Shown here in pieces: positions 1 to 12,995 of a DNA stretch of 64,000 nt. A program made the translations under genes and the position numbers. Source of the stretch: Isoetes taiwanensis (taxonomy: Eukaryota > Streptophyta > Lycopodiopsida > Isoetales > Isoetaceae). Every line of letters begins with the position of its first letter. Positions within the stretch are counted from its first letter, which is position 1. The stretch covers positions 722,474 through 786,473 of the forward strand of contig JAJEKV010000025.1 in NCBI GenBank assembly GCA_021234155.1, read 5' to 3'. The notes under the pieces were generated by a model that saw only the letters and a list, made by a program, of their open reading frames with translations, did no database searches and was not told where the DNA came from.

Positions 1-160
1 TGCACAAAGTAACATAAAATACTATAGTAAAATAAGACAAAAGCAAAAACAATGAACAGCTCTTCCAGCCTATTTCCTTACCAATGATCCTTCGAATAGG
101 GTCTTTTCCATACTAATTGACCTTTTCTGATCCAATTTCTGTCCTTTCCAATCAAATCTC

Positions 161-1068
161 GACTATTTTCTTGATTTCTGTGCAGTCTCGAATCTCTTTT
201 AAAACTCATTTTTCCTTCCCAAAAATGCCATAACCACCTTGTTTCAATCAAATCGACCTTTTAAGAGCAATTTCGACCCCATTCTAACACCCCACGGCTC
301 AAATTGTATTTTCACCAAAATATTGCCCCGTTATCTGTGGAGATGGTATGCCCTTCATTTTTGTAGCTATAAACCGGCGATTCTGGAACCTTTTGGCAGT
401 TTAGTAATGCTTGAGAAAGCTTCCGAAACAATAGATAGAAACCTAGTTGCTTCTCCCGAATGTTGAGGGTTACAGACGTTCACAGCCCAAGGGCCAAGAT
501 TGCGCCACATGGCATCTTACTGGCCGTCGAGAAGGCATGACTGACAGACACTATTTTCCGACTATTTTCTTGCTTTCTGTGCAGTCTCGATCGAAGCTCT
601 TTTAAAACTCATTTTTCCTTCCCAAAAATGCCATAACCGCCTTGTTTCAATCAAATCGACCTTTTAAGAGCAATTTCGACCCCATTCTAACACCCCACGG
701 CTCAAATTGTATTTTCACCAAAATATTGCCCCGTTATCTGTGGAGATGGTATGCCCTTCATTTTTGTAGCTATAAACCGGCGATTCTGGAACCTTTTGGC
801 AGTTTAGTAATGCTTGAGAAAGCTTCCGAAACAATAGATAGAAACCTAGTTGCTTCTCCCGAATTTTGAGGGTTACAGGCGTTCACAGCCCAAGGGCCAA
901 GATTGCGCCACATGGCATCTTACTGGCCGTCGAGAAGGCATGACTGACAGACACTATTTTTTCTCCAAAATTTTGACGGTTACAAGTGTTCACAGCCCAA
1001 GGGCCAAGATTGCGCCACGTGGCCTTTTACTGACCGTCGATAAGGCGTGAACGACAGACACTATTTCT
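161..1068. repeat. Tandem array of a ~399-bp unit, 2.3 copies
   Basis: Unit 1 runs from 161 to 559 and unit 2 from 560 to about 960; both start with GACTATTTTCTTG and end with GACAGACACTATTTT. A third, partial copy (961-1068) keeps only the last quarter, which contains CCAAGGGCCAAGATTGCGCC, and a still shorter echo lies at 1080-1135. The same 75-codon open frame appears in both full units only because the DNA is duplicated. I see no gene here. The two full units differ at few positions, so the duplication is fairly young. Confidence 0.9.
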
Positions 1069-1348
1069 TTAGGCATATGGATGGAGTTACACGTGGCATA
1101 TCAGTGGAGTTACAGACAGACAGACACTATTTCTTTATTATTCAGGACTAGAAAAGAGTCCGGCCCTTTTCTTTTGCACTGTTCCTCGGCTCGGCCCTGG
1201 CAGGTCGTTTTGGACATCTTTGGTATTATTCCTTGGCTCGGCCTCGGCCGAGGCCTTGCCTTGGTTTGGGCCCACACATGTGTAGTTATACTATCAATTC
1301 CAAAGTATGACACATTAGGAGCCTAATCAACCTCGGTTCGGCCTCATA

Positions 1349-1760
1349 TTGCATACACACCTACTACCAACATCTACTACCAATTCCAAATTATCACACA
1401 TTGGGAGCTTACTCACACCTACTACCAATTTCAAAGTATCATCCATTGGGAGTTTACTCACACCTACTATCAACTCCAAAGTCTCACCCATTAGAAGCAG
1501 ACACACACTTACCACACCGACTACCAATTCCAAACTATCACTCATTGGGAGCTTACTCACACCTACTGCTACTTCCAAAGCATCACCCATTGGGAGCTTA
1601 CTACATCTACTATGAATTGCAAAGTACAACCCCTATATATTCAAGAAACTTCCCATATTACTCAACATCCATTGCTCGACCACCCACGGGGAGCTTACTC
1701 ATGCGTATTACTAATTCCAAAGTATCACCCATGAGGAGCGTACTCACATATACTACACAC
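1349..1760. repeat. 45-bp minisatellite
   Basis: About eight imperfect copies of a 45-bp unit, built on GGGAGCTTACTCACACCTAC followed by TACCAATTCCAAAGTATCACCCATT. The period is a multiple of three, so both strands give open frames with a 15-residue repeat. No other coding signal is visible. The last copies (from about 1600) are disrupted. Confidence 0.85.
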
Positions 1761-1779
1761 CAGAACACTTGACATTCTT

Positions 1780-2628
1780 ATTCATACTTGCTATTAATTC
1801 CAAAGACTGGTCTGCACAAGTTCGTTTCTCCAAAGACTTTACCACTGAGCTCTTATGGAGATTAATTAAGTTTTGAATAGCAAATCTGGCTTTACTAATC
1901 AGATTTGACTCCTTTCAGATATCCTCTTCAATTGCTCAAAGATATACGTGCCTTCAATCAAAGCGATAACACATTTTTTTGCAGGTCCAAGTATAACCCT
2001 TATCAGGCCTTAGGAAAAGCATGCATAGACTGATAGCATATGCAACCTCAGATGAAACAACAATAAAAACACAAAATGAAAGAGCAATTGATGCAATCGT
2101 TGACGTGATCTCAAGCTCCTTCTCTGGCTTCACGCTCTACAAAGCCTCTTGAAAAATCTTTTTCCAAGGAGGTGTGCTCTCTACTCTGCATACATGCCAA
2201 GCATGTGTACATACGCACGTAAATACATATACTGGCCCAATATATATACTGGCCCATTAAATGGCCAAGATCTTTACAACAAACTCACAACAAAGACAAT
2301 GCGAGATTCAAATTAACTACACAATATAACTTCAATTAGGGCACCGTCTTTCATTTTTTACAAGATGGTGCTAGGTCGAAATGAGGCAAACTTTTTGCCT
2401 ATCAATAGAGGTTATTGTACCCAATGTTATTGTGCCCCCGTCATCTAGACACTCACGTAGACAATCTCATTCGCTCTTGGTTGTCGAAGAAAGCAAAAAT
2501 TCCTTTTGAAAATACATTTTCTAGTCAATGGCAGACAAGATGAAGATTAATGCACTTTAAACATCACAAAGGACATTATTTTAGGAATTGATGCTTGCCA
2601 GGGCTATGAATAAGATTCAATTAGGGTA
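1780..2628. other. Gene-free stretch
   Basis: AT-rich sequence without an open frame of useful length or a recognisable exon. It includes an inverted pair GGCACCGTCTTTCATTTTTT / AAGATGGTGC near 2340-2375. Nothing else supported. Confidence 0.6.
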
Positions 2629-3286
2629 GTGTTGAGGAAACTTTTAGAGCCTCCACTTTGACAACATAAAATTAAATTGTCCGTATAGAAAAATACATTA
2701 AAATCTTTTGAAAAATTTCTTGCCATGCACTAAGAGCCCAGTGCCATTTAAGTTGCAAAACGAAGTTGCCTTTGCCTTTGCCATGTGGTAAACTAGTTTC
2801 AAAATTGACGTTCTTTCTTATGTGCGACTCACATGACAGCGGCAGTTTCTTTTTTCCCTTGCTGGGGCTGAGATTTTAGTTTTCAGCACTGTGTCAGCCA
2901 GTTTTCAGCTGGCAACGATATTTCTCCATGTGAGTCGCCCATTAATTTCCCATTTACGATGACACATGGTCGAGGCACCTCTCCTTTCTTCAGACCAGGA
3001 CTTCTGAATTCCTCATTTGGCAACTTGGTTTGTCCTGTAGTTCAAAATTTCTTTGTCTTCTAGCTATGTTATTGATAATGATTCGTGTTCTTGCTCTCTT
3101 TTTTTGCCTTCGAGTTTAAATTTTCCCTGATCTGTAATGGGAATGGTGCCGTATTCCACTTTTGGTTTAGGTGACATGGCAAACCATAAAATTGAGATAA
3201 GAAGATAACAGAGATGCGCCCTAAACTGAAAACCAACCCGAAACATCAGGAGATTTTTCTATAGGCTCTAAAAGTTTCCGCAATAC
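2629..3286. mobile_element. MITE-like element with 24-bp inverted ends
   Basis: The ends 2629-2652 and 3263-3286 are inverted copies of each other with two mismatches (core GGAAACTTTTAGAGCCT). Inside lies a second inverted pair, GCGACTCACATG at 2824-2835 and its complement at 2927-2938. No transposase frame is present, so this looks like a non-autonomous DNA element or two nested ones. I could not identify a convincing target-site duplication. Confidence 0.5.
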
Positions 3287-3408
3287 TGCTTCCAACATTG
3301 CATTAGGGACTACATACACATAAGATCATTTGATATCCAATCCAACACAGTCCAGAGTCCCAATACTTTGTACCTTGAATTGGATATTTTACTTATAGGT
3401 GAATAAGT

Positions 3409-4875
3409 TTACATTTTTAAAAATGCTTTGCAAAGCCGCTGGATGATCTCCTTATCATCCTTGGCAGACTTCAGTGTGAGTTCGGTTGCCTTTGCCTCTT
3501 GTTCCTGAAGGGGAATTTAACCACTCATTTAGAGAAAAGTAAATGCCACATAAAACGGCTTAGAGAATGACAAAAAAAACAGGCAACAAGACAATACAAA
3601 GGAAATGGAATCTCAAAATTAGAGAATCAAACTTCTACACAACAGAAACAATTGATAAATTAAACACGTAATCCAACCCCAAATAAAACACTAAAATAAG
3701 CTTGAAATAACTTAGAACAGGTATAAAAGTCTAACAAGAATATTAGTATAGGCTCCAGTATGACAAGTTACCGTAAGCGCTCCAGCAACTAGAAGATTAT
3801 CGACAATATGCAATATCACATCATTGTTAAAGTCAGGATGACCTTGAATGCCAAGCACATGATTCCCTACAGCGAATAGCTCAATAGGAGTTCTCTGGGA
3901 TGAGCCAAGCAGGACTCCTCCAGGAGGTAATATCAGAACCTGAGATAAAATTGTAAATGTTAAGAATCAAAATTTCAGTCTATACAGAGGTATGTACTTC
4001 CAGATTTAATACTGAACATTAATAAAGTAAGCACCTGGTCTCGATGACTCTCCATGACTTTGAGAACACGAGGCATTTCAGATGCATATGGCTTCAAAAA
4101 GATTTCATCATTCAAGTAGACGTCTCTTAAACCAATTTCCCAACCTACTGGAGCTCTTCCAGTAACCCCTCCTAATGCTCTGCTTAAAACCTGCTTAGCA
4201 TGTCAAAGAAAACCTGCAACTGAGATATAAGAACGCCTTCTAAGCATATAAATAGAGCACATACGCCCAGTTATAGTAACAAGCATGACAAATTCTTTGC
4301 AATGCATGCTTATTAACATTTGCATGTGATTCTTTGCAATACATGCTTATACACATATCCATGTCTGATTGATGGGATGATGTTGCAAATTGCTATTGGT
4401 GGACTGCTTTTGTCTAATCTGATAATTTAAGATAGATGCAAATAGAACTTTTCATCAATGCAGGCCATAGGGATACAACATCATCACAGCATAGGAAAGC
4501 TGAATATAGAACCAGGAAAACATAAACTAAATCTCAACGAGCTGGTACCTGATGTCCAAAACAAATTCCAAGAATTTTTTTCTGGTCTCTATGTAAACGC
4601 TGCAACATATTGCAAAGCTTCAGAATCCACTCGGCATCACCATGAGCATCGTGTTTACTTCCACTTATAACAAAACCTTTGTAATTTTCCAAAGCTGATT
4701 CCTGAGGAAAAATTCCATCAACGACTGCATACATGTCCCATGTCTCGCCGGGGTCACTAAGAAGCTGTTTCAACATGATGCCATATCCGCCATAAGTTTT
4801 TTCTATATACTCTGGTGCATGACCGGCTATCAAAACAGCAAATCTATCATTCTGTTGATGCTCAGAAACAGACAT
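3409..4875 (-). CDS. GGP: Gamma-glutamyl peptidase-like class I glutamine amidotransferase, four exons
   Basis: Exons read on the minus strand: 4875-4549, 4190-4035, 3939-3772 and 3504-3409, all with GT-AG introns in phase 0, giving 248 residues, the usual length of plant GGP proteins (about 250). Exon 1 holds the nucleophile elbow GICFGHQ (Cys about 105) and an upstream SGSKHDAH segment. Exon 2 carries GRAPVGWEIGL and HRDQ; exon 3 has LPPGG and the catalytic-His motif IQGHPDFN. Plant GGPs cleave gamma-glutamyl bonds of glutathione conjugates in the cytosol, for example in glucosinolate/camalexin or glutathione turnover; the substrate here is unknown. There is no signal peptide. The residue two after the His is Asp, where family members normally have Glu as the third triad member. 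The start is the first ATG, preceded by AT-rich sequence. The gene appears intact. Confidence 0.9.
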
Positions 4876-5760
4876 GATGGGAATTGGATTGGAGCGAAAT
4901 AGTGTGGTGGAATATTTATCGGTGATTACTTACATTGGCTCCCCTTTTTTAACTCAAAGGACCAAGAGATTGGCATCCCTGGATTGGCATATCCCAATTC
5001 ACTAAAGATGACCCGATCCCCTAGAACCGACTAGTATGTGCCAAAACCCAAAGGAACACTATAGCATCCTACCTGTTCAAATCGAGAATTCCCACAGAAT
5101 TCCCACAGTAATTTTTGTCTAGCTTAAATTATATAGGAAATACACTCGTTGGGTTTTTAGAGTTTGTCTCGCTATTGTTAGGTTTTTAGTTGCCAATCCC
5201 ACTATTGTTGGCCTAATCCCAATATTTGTTGTTGTTGATTTCCTCTTTTGTTGTATTAATCCCGATGTTTGATGTTTGTTGTTGTTGCTTTCCACTTTTG
5301 TTGTATTGATAGGGGGATGGGCATACCAATCCACAATTGATGATCCAAACCCCAATTTCGTTGTTGTTGCTTTCCCCTTTTTGTTGTACTAATCAGGTAC
5401 AAGCCCACTCCCTCGACAAGCAAATCCACAAAAAATACTTAAGTTGTTTTTGGTTTTTTTTGTTGGCCCAATTTTTGTTGGCCAATCCCAATTTTTGGCC
5501 CAATTTTACTGACCCGATCCATTTTTTGGCCTTCCTGCTATTGTTTGGCTTTTGCCGCAATTATGGCTTAATCTTTGTTGACCCAGTGTTGCCCTCTGCT
5601 AAGGGGCAATTCGTGGGGAGAGGGTGGGTTTGGGCATCTTCAGGCATATTTGAGGCATATCTCATGATCTAACGGCTATAATCACTGGTTCTTTTTCAGG
5701 CAGTGAAAAACTTTTTTATCTTTTTTATGTGCTCATCGACATAAGGTTTTTGGCTTTTGG
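4876..5760. other. Upstream region of the GGP-like gene, low-complexity TTGTTG repeats
   Basis: The first few hundred bases should hold the promoter and 5' leader of the minus-strand GGP-like gene. From about 5150 to 5570 the sequence is rich in TTGTTGTTG and in repeated AATCCCAATTTTTGGCC-like phrases, with TTTTGTTGTATTGAT recurring three times. No exon seen. Confidence 0.5.
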
Positions 5761-6231
5761 ATGCCCCAAACTTTTCACGTGCATCGGGGAAGTCATTTTG
5801 CCGTAATCTCTAATAACAATAACAACAATTTTGACCTTGAGAAAACAATTTCGACCATGAGGACCATTCGATCTCTTGTTGTGGCTTGTTGTGCCTATTC
5901 TTGCCATTTAGCGACCCTTTTTTTCTTCTCTATTGTGGCACTCTCATTTGCTACTCAGGTAAAATGGCTACTTAATCGTGAGAGAGGAGGACATGATTCT
6001 GTCAATTTATCACAAGGCATTGGCATCACAGGTGGTGCCTTTTTGAGTAGTTTTATGGCAGTTCTGTTGCAGTTCAGATACAGAGCCGACATTGTTCTAG
6101 TTTATGTGACACTTATGACTGGGAGCTTGGGGATTGATCTGGTAAGTGCTTCTATTGATCTGGTAAGTGCTTCTGGAGGAATGCATATCTTCAGGTCTTT
6201 TCCAGGATCACATCGAAATTGCCATGTATAA
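5761..6231 (+). CDS. Hypothetical 156-residue open frame, doubtful
   Basis: An ATG-started frame with two hydrophobic stretches (about residues 38-63 and 88-128) and an Asn run near residue 18. It ends in a perfect duplication of GATCTGGTAAGTGCTTCT, which also looks like two consecutive splice donors (CTG|GTAAGT). I recognise no family. It may be part of a decayed gene or chance; the hydrophobic character could equally come from T-rich DNA. Confidence 0.15.
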   Translation: MPQTFHVHRGSHFAVISNNNNNNFDLEKTISTMRTIRSLVVACCAYSCHLATLFFFSIVALSFATQVKWLLNRERGGHDSVNLSQGIGITGGAFLSSFMAVLLQFRYRADIVLVYVTLMTGSLGIDLVSASIDLVSASGGMHIFRSFPGSHRNCHV

Positions 6232-7060
6232 TGGCACTCAGTTGCATCTGTGTGATTCTGGAAGTAGGCTTTTCTTTAAAAGTCTGCCATGTGGAGATTC
6301 AAAATTAGCAGAAGGAAAAATATTTGCAAGTTGAAAATAGTGAAAAGGCTTGTATTGCATTGGATTACTTATACCATTATTTGATAAGTAATGCCATAAG
6401 CCCCCCGCTTGGGAGGAATAAGCAAACCAACCAATCACATAGCAATACAAGTCATTATGTGAAATATGCCAAGGATTCTCTAACGAGACTAAGCACATAG
6501 AAAGACAAGGGTTTCTCCAAGACGGTTGTTAGATTTCAAGCAAAAATAGTTAAAAGTACCTAGAGTTAGATGTAATACATGGTCGTCCGTTGGCATACTG
6601 GCTGAATCTGCTCCTTTGCTGAGTTCCCATTCAAATTGGCAGAAAATAATGGACTAGCTCCACTAATGGATGGGCTTTAGATATCCTTTGAGTTTGATTA
6701 TGTTACTGACTATAGTAATTCGCTTTAGCCTCCATGACAGTGTAATCTAAAGTTGGAAGGGGCCCCTGAAAGTTATTTCATCTATGAACAAGTAGAGTAG
6801 TGAACGTCTTACCTTCTTAATCATTTGACTGGATCATTATTTGTTGTGTTGTGGAGGCTGCACTGACAAAGTGTGGATGATAGTGCGTGTGGATGGTAGC
6901 TATATGTAATAATTCTAGACTTCAAAGGGCTTAGGAGCTTTGAGCTCAGTGGAGAAGATGTACTATTATACATTCTCAATGCTGCAATAAGTAACATTAC
7001 AATATTCAATAAGAAAGCAATCTTAAAATTATCCTAGTTTTTATTATCTGTTTAGATTCA
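6232..7060. other. Gene-free stretch
   Basis: No frame with family resemblance on either strand and no clear repeats. Confidence 0.5.
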
Positions 7061-7071
7061 ATTTCAAATGT

Positions 7072-7696
7072 TTGATGCTAATCTATATGGATGAACCTGG
7101 GTTCATGATATTAGAAACATATATCAATTCTGGACGTGTACTAGAACCCTTGGCCGTCCTTTTTGGTGTTGGTTCCAAGAGAAGGCATAGTTGGAAGGAC
7201 CAACGAAAAATGGCGTGCAGATTTAGAGTGTTTCTTAGTATCTCAGAGCATGGCAATAGGATATCCTGAGGACAAAGGCAATGTCAAAAAAAGCAATGAT
7301 AAAGCAAGCAATAGTAAGAATACAGACAAAGGAAATAAAAGATCTAGATCAAGCACGGGGAATAATCAAGACCAAGCACAGAAAGCAAAGTGGGAGAATC
7401 AATTTGATAGATCTTCATCAAAGAAAAGTGCATGTTTTTATTGTGAAGGACTACATCTTAAAGTAGACTGCCCGAAATTAAGTGTAAAAAGAGACCAAAA
7501 TGACCGAGACAATCGAGGGGAGCAAACGGATCTAGACCGAATAGAATATAGACCAAATCCTCTTCCTAGTGGACCTCTATCCCAAGTGTTTCATTTAGAG
7601 GAGATTCCCCCCGAACAAAGTACCAAGACGAATAAACAAGTAGCGTTTGCAGACAAGTGTAAAAGGAAAAGGCGAAATTGCAGATTGCCTATTTAA
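7072..7696 (+). pseudogene. Decayed copia-like gag with zinc knuckle
   Basis: The best frame (7163-7696) is Lys/Asn/Ser-rich and holds one CCHC zinc knuckle, CFYCEGLHLKVDC (C-x2-C-x4-H-x4-C), around residues 91-103, typical of LTR retrotransposon nucleocapsids. A second frame upstream (7072-7269) reads as a continuation, implying a frameshift. No protease, integrase or reverse transcriptase follows, so this is a truncated gag or a deletion derivative. Confidence 0.6.
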
Positions 7697-8160
7697 AGTA
7701 GTTTTAGTTAAATTGCTAAGTATGTATCTCCGTGACGGAGGTTAGGATTAATTTTGTTTGTAATGAGTTTTTCAGACAACAACTATGTCTGCAGCATAAC
7801 TGTTGATCTTGTTGTTTATTATTGAATTATATGAACAAACGTTTTAGCCTAAAGGGCTGGACTTGATCATTTCTAGTTTTGGATTCAAGTAGGGTTGCAA
7901 CCGTGGACTTGTTGTGTCAAATTTGCCATATAATTTCTTGATCCAGGGAAGGGGAGGAATTGATATGGTGGTGCTCGAGGGAATGGCTGTTGAGCATGAG
8001 AAAGAGAAAGAAAGTAGAATTTATATCCAACCTTTTCAATGCAATATTTCGCCAAGTTATTCTAATGGTTAGTATGGGTCTTTAAAATAGATATTGTTAA
8101 AAGGCAAAGGCTTTAACTATTACTAGTTATGGTGCCCGGCGTTGCCGGGCTTCACTACAA
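7697..8160 (+). mobile_element. Possible 3' end of the gag-bearing retroelement
   Basis: A purine run GGGAAGGGGAGGAA near 7946-7959, followed by TTGATATGGTGG, resembles a polypurine tract next to an LTR start. A small hairpin GCCCGGC-GTT-GCCGGGC lies near 8147. The far end of an LTR and a matching 5' LTR are not seen, so the call is tentative. Confidence 0.25.
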
Positions 8161-8569
8161 TTTGAAATAGTCGTTGTTTGATTGTTGGCTCCTGCAAAGA
8201 TTGTTGGTATTTGTGGGGCTGTCAGTGGTATATTTTGTGTTGATTTGCTGTGCAATAGAAATGTCAATGCATTGACTTTGGGGTACTGAAGGCCTTGTTA
8301 TTAAATTTGAATACCCATGTGTTGTTACACTGTGATGGTTGTTCTATGTCTTCTTAAAATGTACCTGCACCATGATGGTCGTGTCCATCTTTATATTAGA
8401 TGTCATTGTTCATATAAGCCCATGGGTGGAAGTTGTACACCAATGTATCGGAGCCGAGAGTATGCTTTTGTGCCTAGTTAAGATGAAATGTCTAGTTAAT
8501 ATGGGGATATTACATGATCAGTTTATCTATGAACCTAAAGCATGATGAACTAAAAGCATGGATGGAACC

Positions 8570-8655
8570 GATGAATGTAGTTGTGATAAATGGTTGAGAT
8601 TAGTAGGTGATGAATGTAGTTGTGATAAATGTCTGAGATTAGTAGGTGATGAATG
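8570..8655. repeat. 39-bp tandem repeat, about two copies
   Basis: GATGAATGTAGTTGTGATAA followed by a variable TGGTTGAGATTAGTAGGT phrase repeats at 8570 and 8609, with a third start at 8648. The copies differ by very few bases. Confidence 0.85.
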
Positions 8656-8659
8656 AGTC

Positions 8660-11600
8660 TATTAGTGGCTATACATATGTGCATTTCGTTTTTCTAGATT
8701 ATAATCATTACGTAAGAATTGTTTGAGATGAGACTTAGAATAGTCTTACGTGTTAGATGAATTTAGGTAGGGACTTCTTATATAAGTGCCTTGTTCATCT
8801 ATGCAATTAGGAAAAAGAAAATAATATTAGATAAGGAATTTTGGACTGTAGAATGGAGAAAATTAACCATACAGAAATGATATGTAGCAATGTATGGCTT
8901 TGAATATGACAGTTATATAGAGGGATGCATAAATACCAAAAGAAGTGCTTGTTTAATTTACTATATGGAAGGTGGCAATGTGGATAGCAGTGCATGGTGT
9001 AAGTGTGAAATGAAGTCCTAAGATGTGGTTGGCGTAGGTTATTAAGATTTGCTTAGTTGTATTGGATTGTGAGGGATTGTTTGTTCAACATAAGATACCA
9101 ATACTAAGTTTCCCAAGTAATGCTTGTCATTGAGATTTTTTGTTTTGTCTCGATGACTTGAACTTTGGACGAAAGAAGCATTAATTTGTAAAATGGAATG
9201 ACATTTAAGCCTAAGCAATCAGCACTTAAAAAGGGATTATTACAACATAAATAATGTGCTTATGTGTAATATCAATGGTTATGCAAAATGGAACCTTGCT
9301 ACAACTATGCAAATCTACTACAATATCGTCTCTTTTGAATTTAGCAATTATTCAGTCATTCCAATCAAGTGTTTTCCATGTCATTAACCATGCAACAATT
9401 GGGTTGGAATCTACAACTATTTGACTTCCATTGTTCCTTAATAGAATAAAAAAATGGTCTTCACAACTATAGCAAGGCAGTAGTTATTCCATTGTTTTCC
9501 GGATGCATGATCAAAGCATTATTATACAACTGAAACATGTTAACCAAGCCTATATTGATATAGAAATTTCAAGCTTGATTCTAATCCCAGCATTTCGTTT
9601 GTAATACAGGTATTACATGATAGCTTTCAGTATACATCTCACAATATAATGTTTATATATGATCCACGTGGCATCTGCACTCAACTACACATGCAAGAAA
9701 GTGAAACTGGCCACAGTTTCGAGGACGTTGATTCCTAGGAGGGCACATGACGATAGGAAAATAACCATTTGCAGTTTGCACATGACGACTTCAGTATTTG
9801 CATTTTGCATAAAGAAATGCGCTTGCATCAAGAAAATCTGGATGGCCTAAGCTTATACAGAATTAAAGTTCAGTTGAATAAGTTGAATAACTGGTCGAAA
9901 CCAAGTGCTTGCATTCCAAATCGAAAGACAAAGAAGAAACCACTTGCTTGTTTGTGAATTAACTGTCCTGCATACAATTTAGCAGAACAATTCTTGAAAG
10001 CCACCATAATAGCATTCTAAGCACACCGCTCGTCCTGTCAAACCTGAAATTGAACCTCTGCTCATTTGCTCAAGGGGCATGCTGATGTTTATCCTGCATG
10101 AATGAAGAAGCGCCATGAGCCATCCATATTAAAAAGGTCTGAGGAAATGACATTTTACCACAAAATGCATGAGATAAAAATCTCTTTATGAATATACGAC
10201 TTAGCAACAGGGATAAGAATCATTTAAGATGTTAGTATCTTTACCAGTTCAATAGGTGCATTAACAATCTCAATCTTTAGCATTCTCATTCTTTCTTTGG
10301 TTGCTTCATCTACATCCATATGCCAGCCCTAACCTTGAATATGATATGATCCAAGTGATTCTTGTGCAAAACTTTGTGACTGCCATGGCATATGCTTCTG
10401 GCATCTACCAAGAGGTGCATAACAGTCTTCTATCATCTCTTCTTGAAGCATAGTAATTATGTATAACATGCTTCTCTGCTACAAATGCAGATTCCCAAAT
10501 CTGAATATACTTGTAGCTATGGCTTCCAGAATGCCCTGTTCCGTTGTGACTGTTATTATCGTGTACATGGTCTTACTGCAAAGTGGTAATTTAGTCTACA
10601 TTCCAGTCCATTAGACAACCTATGCTGGGTATAGATTCAATGCATACACACCTGGTCTTACCATTTTCATCTTCAATACAGAAAAAATAACCCTTGTATC
10701 TATTTGGTGGTGTATATTCTGCAAATGGTTATCTGCATTTAATGATGGGTCTTCATTTAATGCTGGTTATCTGCATAAACAAACAACAGACACAAACAAA
10801 TATGTTTAAGCTAATCTCTTAACTCTACTGGATAATAGCAAGTTCCATATGACAACTTATTTTGACAAAAAAAATATTTGAATGAATGATCTATGATGTT
10901 TAAATGTGGATTTACTATTAGAGGTCTACCTCCATCAATAAAAGCCTGTATTTCTGTAATGAATAAAAAGGAAAATGAAACCGACCTGAATGAGAATGAG
11001 ATGCTCAAGGAACTTGCAAAGATCATGCTATCATGTGATCTTGTTATCATGTAATCAGTTATAAATTAAGCAATGAAACCATCAACCCTTCAGTCAAAAA
11101 GGCTAAGACCCTTATGTAAGAATGGCTTTGCCCCTGCACACACCTTTAAAACAGGGAGGTATTTGTTTAGTGCAAGTGATTGCAATCAAGAAGCACAAGG
11201 GACACTACATTTACAGCACCACCTACATAAATGGAATTACAAACACAAACATCCAGAATGTAGGAACATGCATCTACATGAATCAGAACTTTAAACATGA
11301 GCAAAGAAGGTGTTCTCTACAATTCGTGGCACAACTCATATGCATGCCCATCCCCTCAGCATCAAATCCAAACCTGAAGTTTAGTATGCTGGTTGAATAG
11401 AGTTCGAGTTGCAAGCAGGAACATAAGCATGCAAGCTCCTTTGTATCAAAAATCGACGTGCAATAACAGGGGAAGCCCAAGCAACAAACCAACCTGCAAA
11501 AAATCTTTTATGGTCCAAAAGCTCTTTGCACCGACTTGGTAAGCAAAACAAAAGCTCCAGAAATCCGAAACCTTTTAGAGAATGGCTTATCTGCAAACAA

Positions 11601-12995
11601 AGGAAAAAAAAAAAAAGAAATGGATTCAATCTTTGCCTGGACGTGGATTAACCCGCAGCAAGAACACTTTAAAGATCTGAAAGAAATGCTTGCAGCAGGG
11701 AGCTTAGGATCGGCAGAGGTGCCCACAAAAGAAATGTTATAAAAAATAAAGTGTTTCAAAAGTCTGAAGAATGCAAACAGAAAATAGGAGTTTGGCTAAG
11801 CGAAATCATTGCGAAATCATCCTTGAACCAGCATCTCTGCGATCTGCTCCTGTAAATTCCATCTCAAAATACACTGTTAGATAATGTAGCAGAATTAGAT
11901 ATGAGCTACTTTAGAAGACAATCAGGTGCGATAGATTTCCATACATTTTCGTTTTATAGGCAGCTTATAATATGCAATGAAACTTCGCAACTTGAGCTAG
12001 AAAAATAAGTCTCAGAAAAATGCCATATTGTTTCTGGAGTCCTGCCATGCTTTGCCGAATAGCAATCTGCTCGAACTTGATGGGAAAAATACACACAAAG
12101 GAACACGACTAAACTCAGATGCTAGGTGATAAGCGATTTATCAAAACAACATTCTTCAAGAAAAAGAAGCATGCACCACAAACCTGTGTGCAGACGAATA
12201 GAAGCCTAGATTTGGAATGAAGCACAAACCCTTTGCTTCAAGTTTAACCTCAGTTTCAACGAATGAGTCTTTGTGTAACGACCATGATTCAAGTTTCAAG
12301 TTTACCTGCCATGATCCTCCCATGTAACAGCCAGAGTAATGCAGAATAATTATCAAAGAAGGGAACAAAGAAAGGAAAAAAACAAAAAAGGAACGGAAGG
12401 GAAAGATGCTAGAAATCCAAAATGGTGCCGAGCTCTTGAGAAATTCGTGGCATGCATGCAAGGATGCAGCCAGGGAAAGAAATTCGACCTGGGATAGGAT
12501 AAGGCAAGAAAAAAATGTCAAAATCATCATAGGAAAAGAAAAACATCCGATTTTTGGCAAATCGGAATTGTTTTCCGGCCACCAAAACCCTCAAAACCTT
12601 AGGAAATAAAATCAAGAAAAAATTCCAAAAAGTTTTCGGAACCCCGGAAAAACTAAATTTAAACAATAGGATAAGGTTTTAATACCTTTGAAAATAAAAG
12701 GGCCAACTATTTTATATAGCATCGGATCTTCCTATGAAAAAAAGGCAAAACTTTTTTCCCCTTATAAAAGGGCGGCAGCGGGATTGTATGGAGGGGCGGA
12801 CGGCAGCAGCAACCTGGCGACAATCTGGCGACGTTTTTCCCTGCTACAGTAGTTCATGGACCTGCCCTTCAACAATTTGACCTCAACAGTAAATTCTGGA
12901 GGCTGGCGACGAATCTGACCCAGAGATCCGAAGAGTAGCATCTAGCTCTACAATGCCGCCTACTCTGATATTTATTCATGAAGTACTTCTGAGAT
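8660..12995. other. Gene-free AT-rich region
   Basis: Scattered frames of 60-134 codons occur on both strands, including a hydrophobic minus-strand frame at 12156-12560, but none shows a family motif, conserved cysteines or a splice-compatible partner. Near 12762 CCTTATAAAAGGGCGG is a TATA-like sequence followed by GC-rich DNA, so a promoter is possible, but no gene downstream can be tied to it before the DIRS repeat at 12996. Confidence 0.5.

Noticed and set aside
239-869. Two identical 75-codon frames as a duplicated gene
   Set aside because: They follow from the 399-bp tandem DNA duplication; no motif and no conservation pattern favouring codons.
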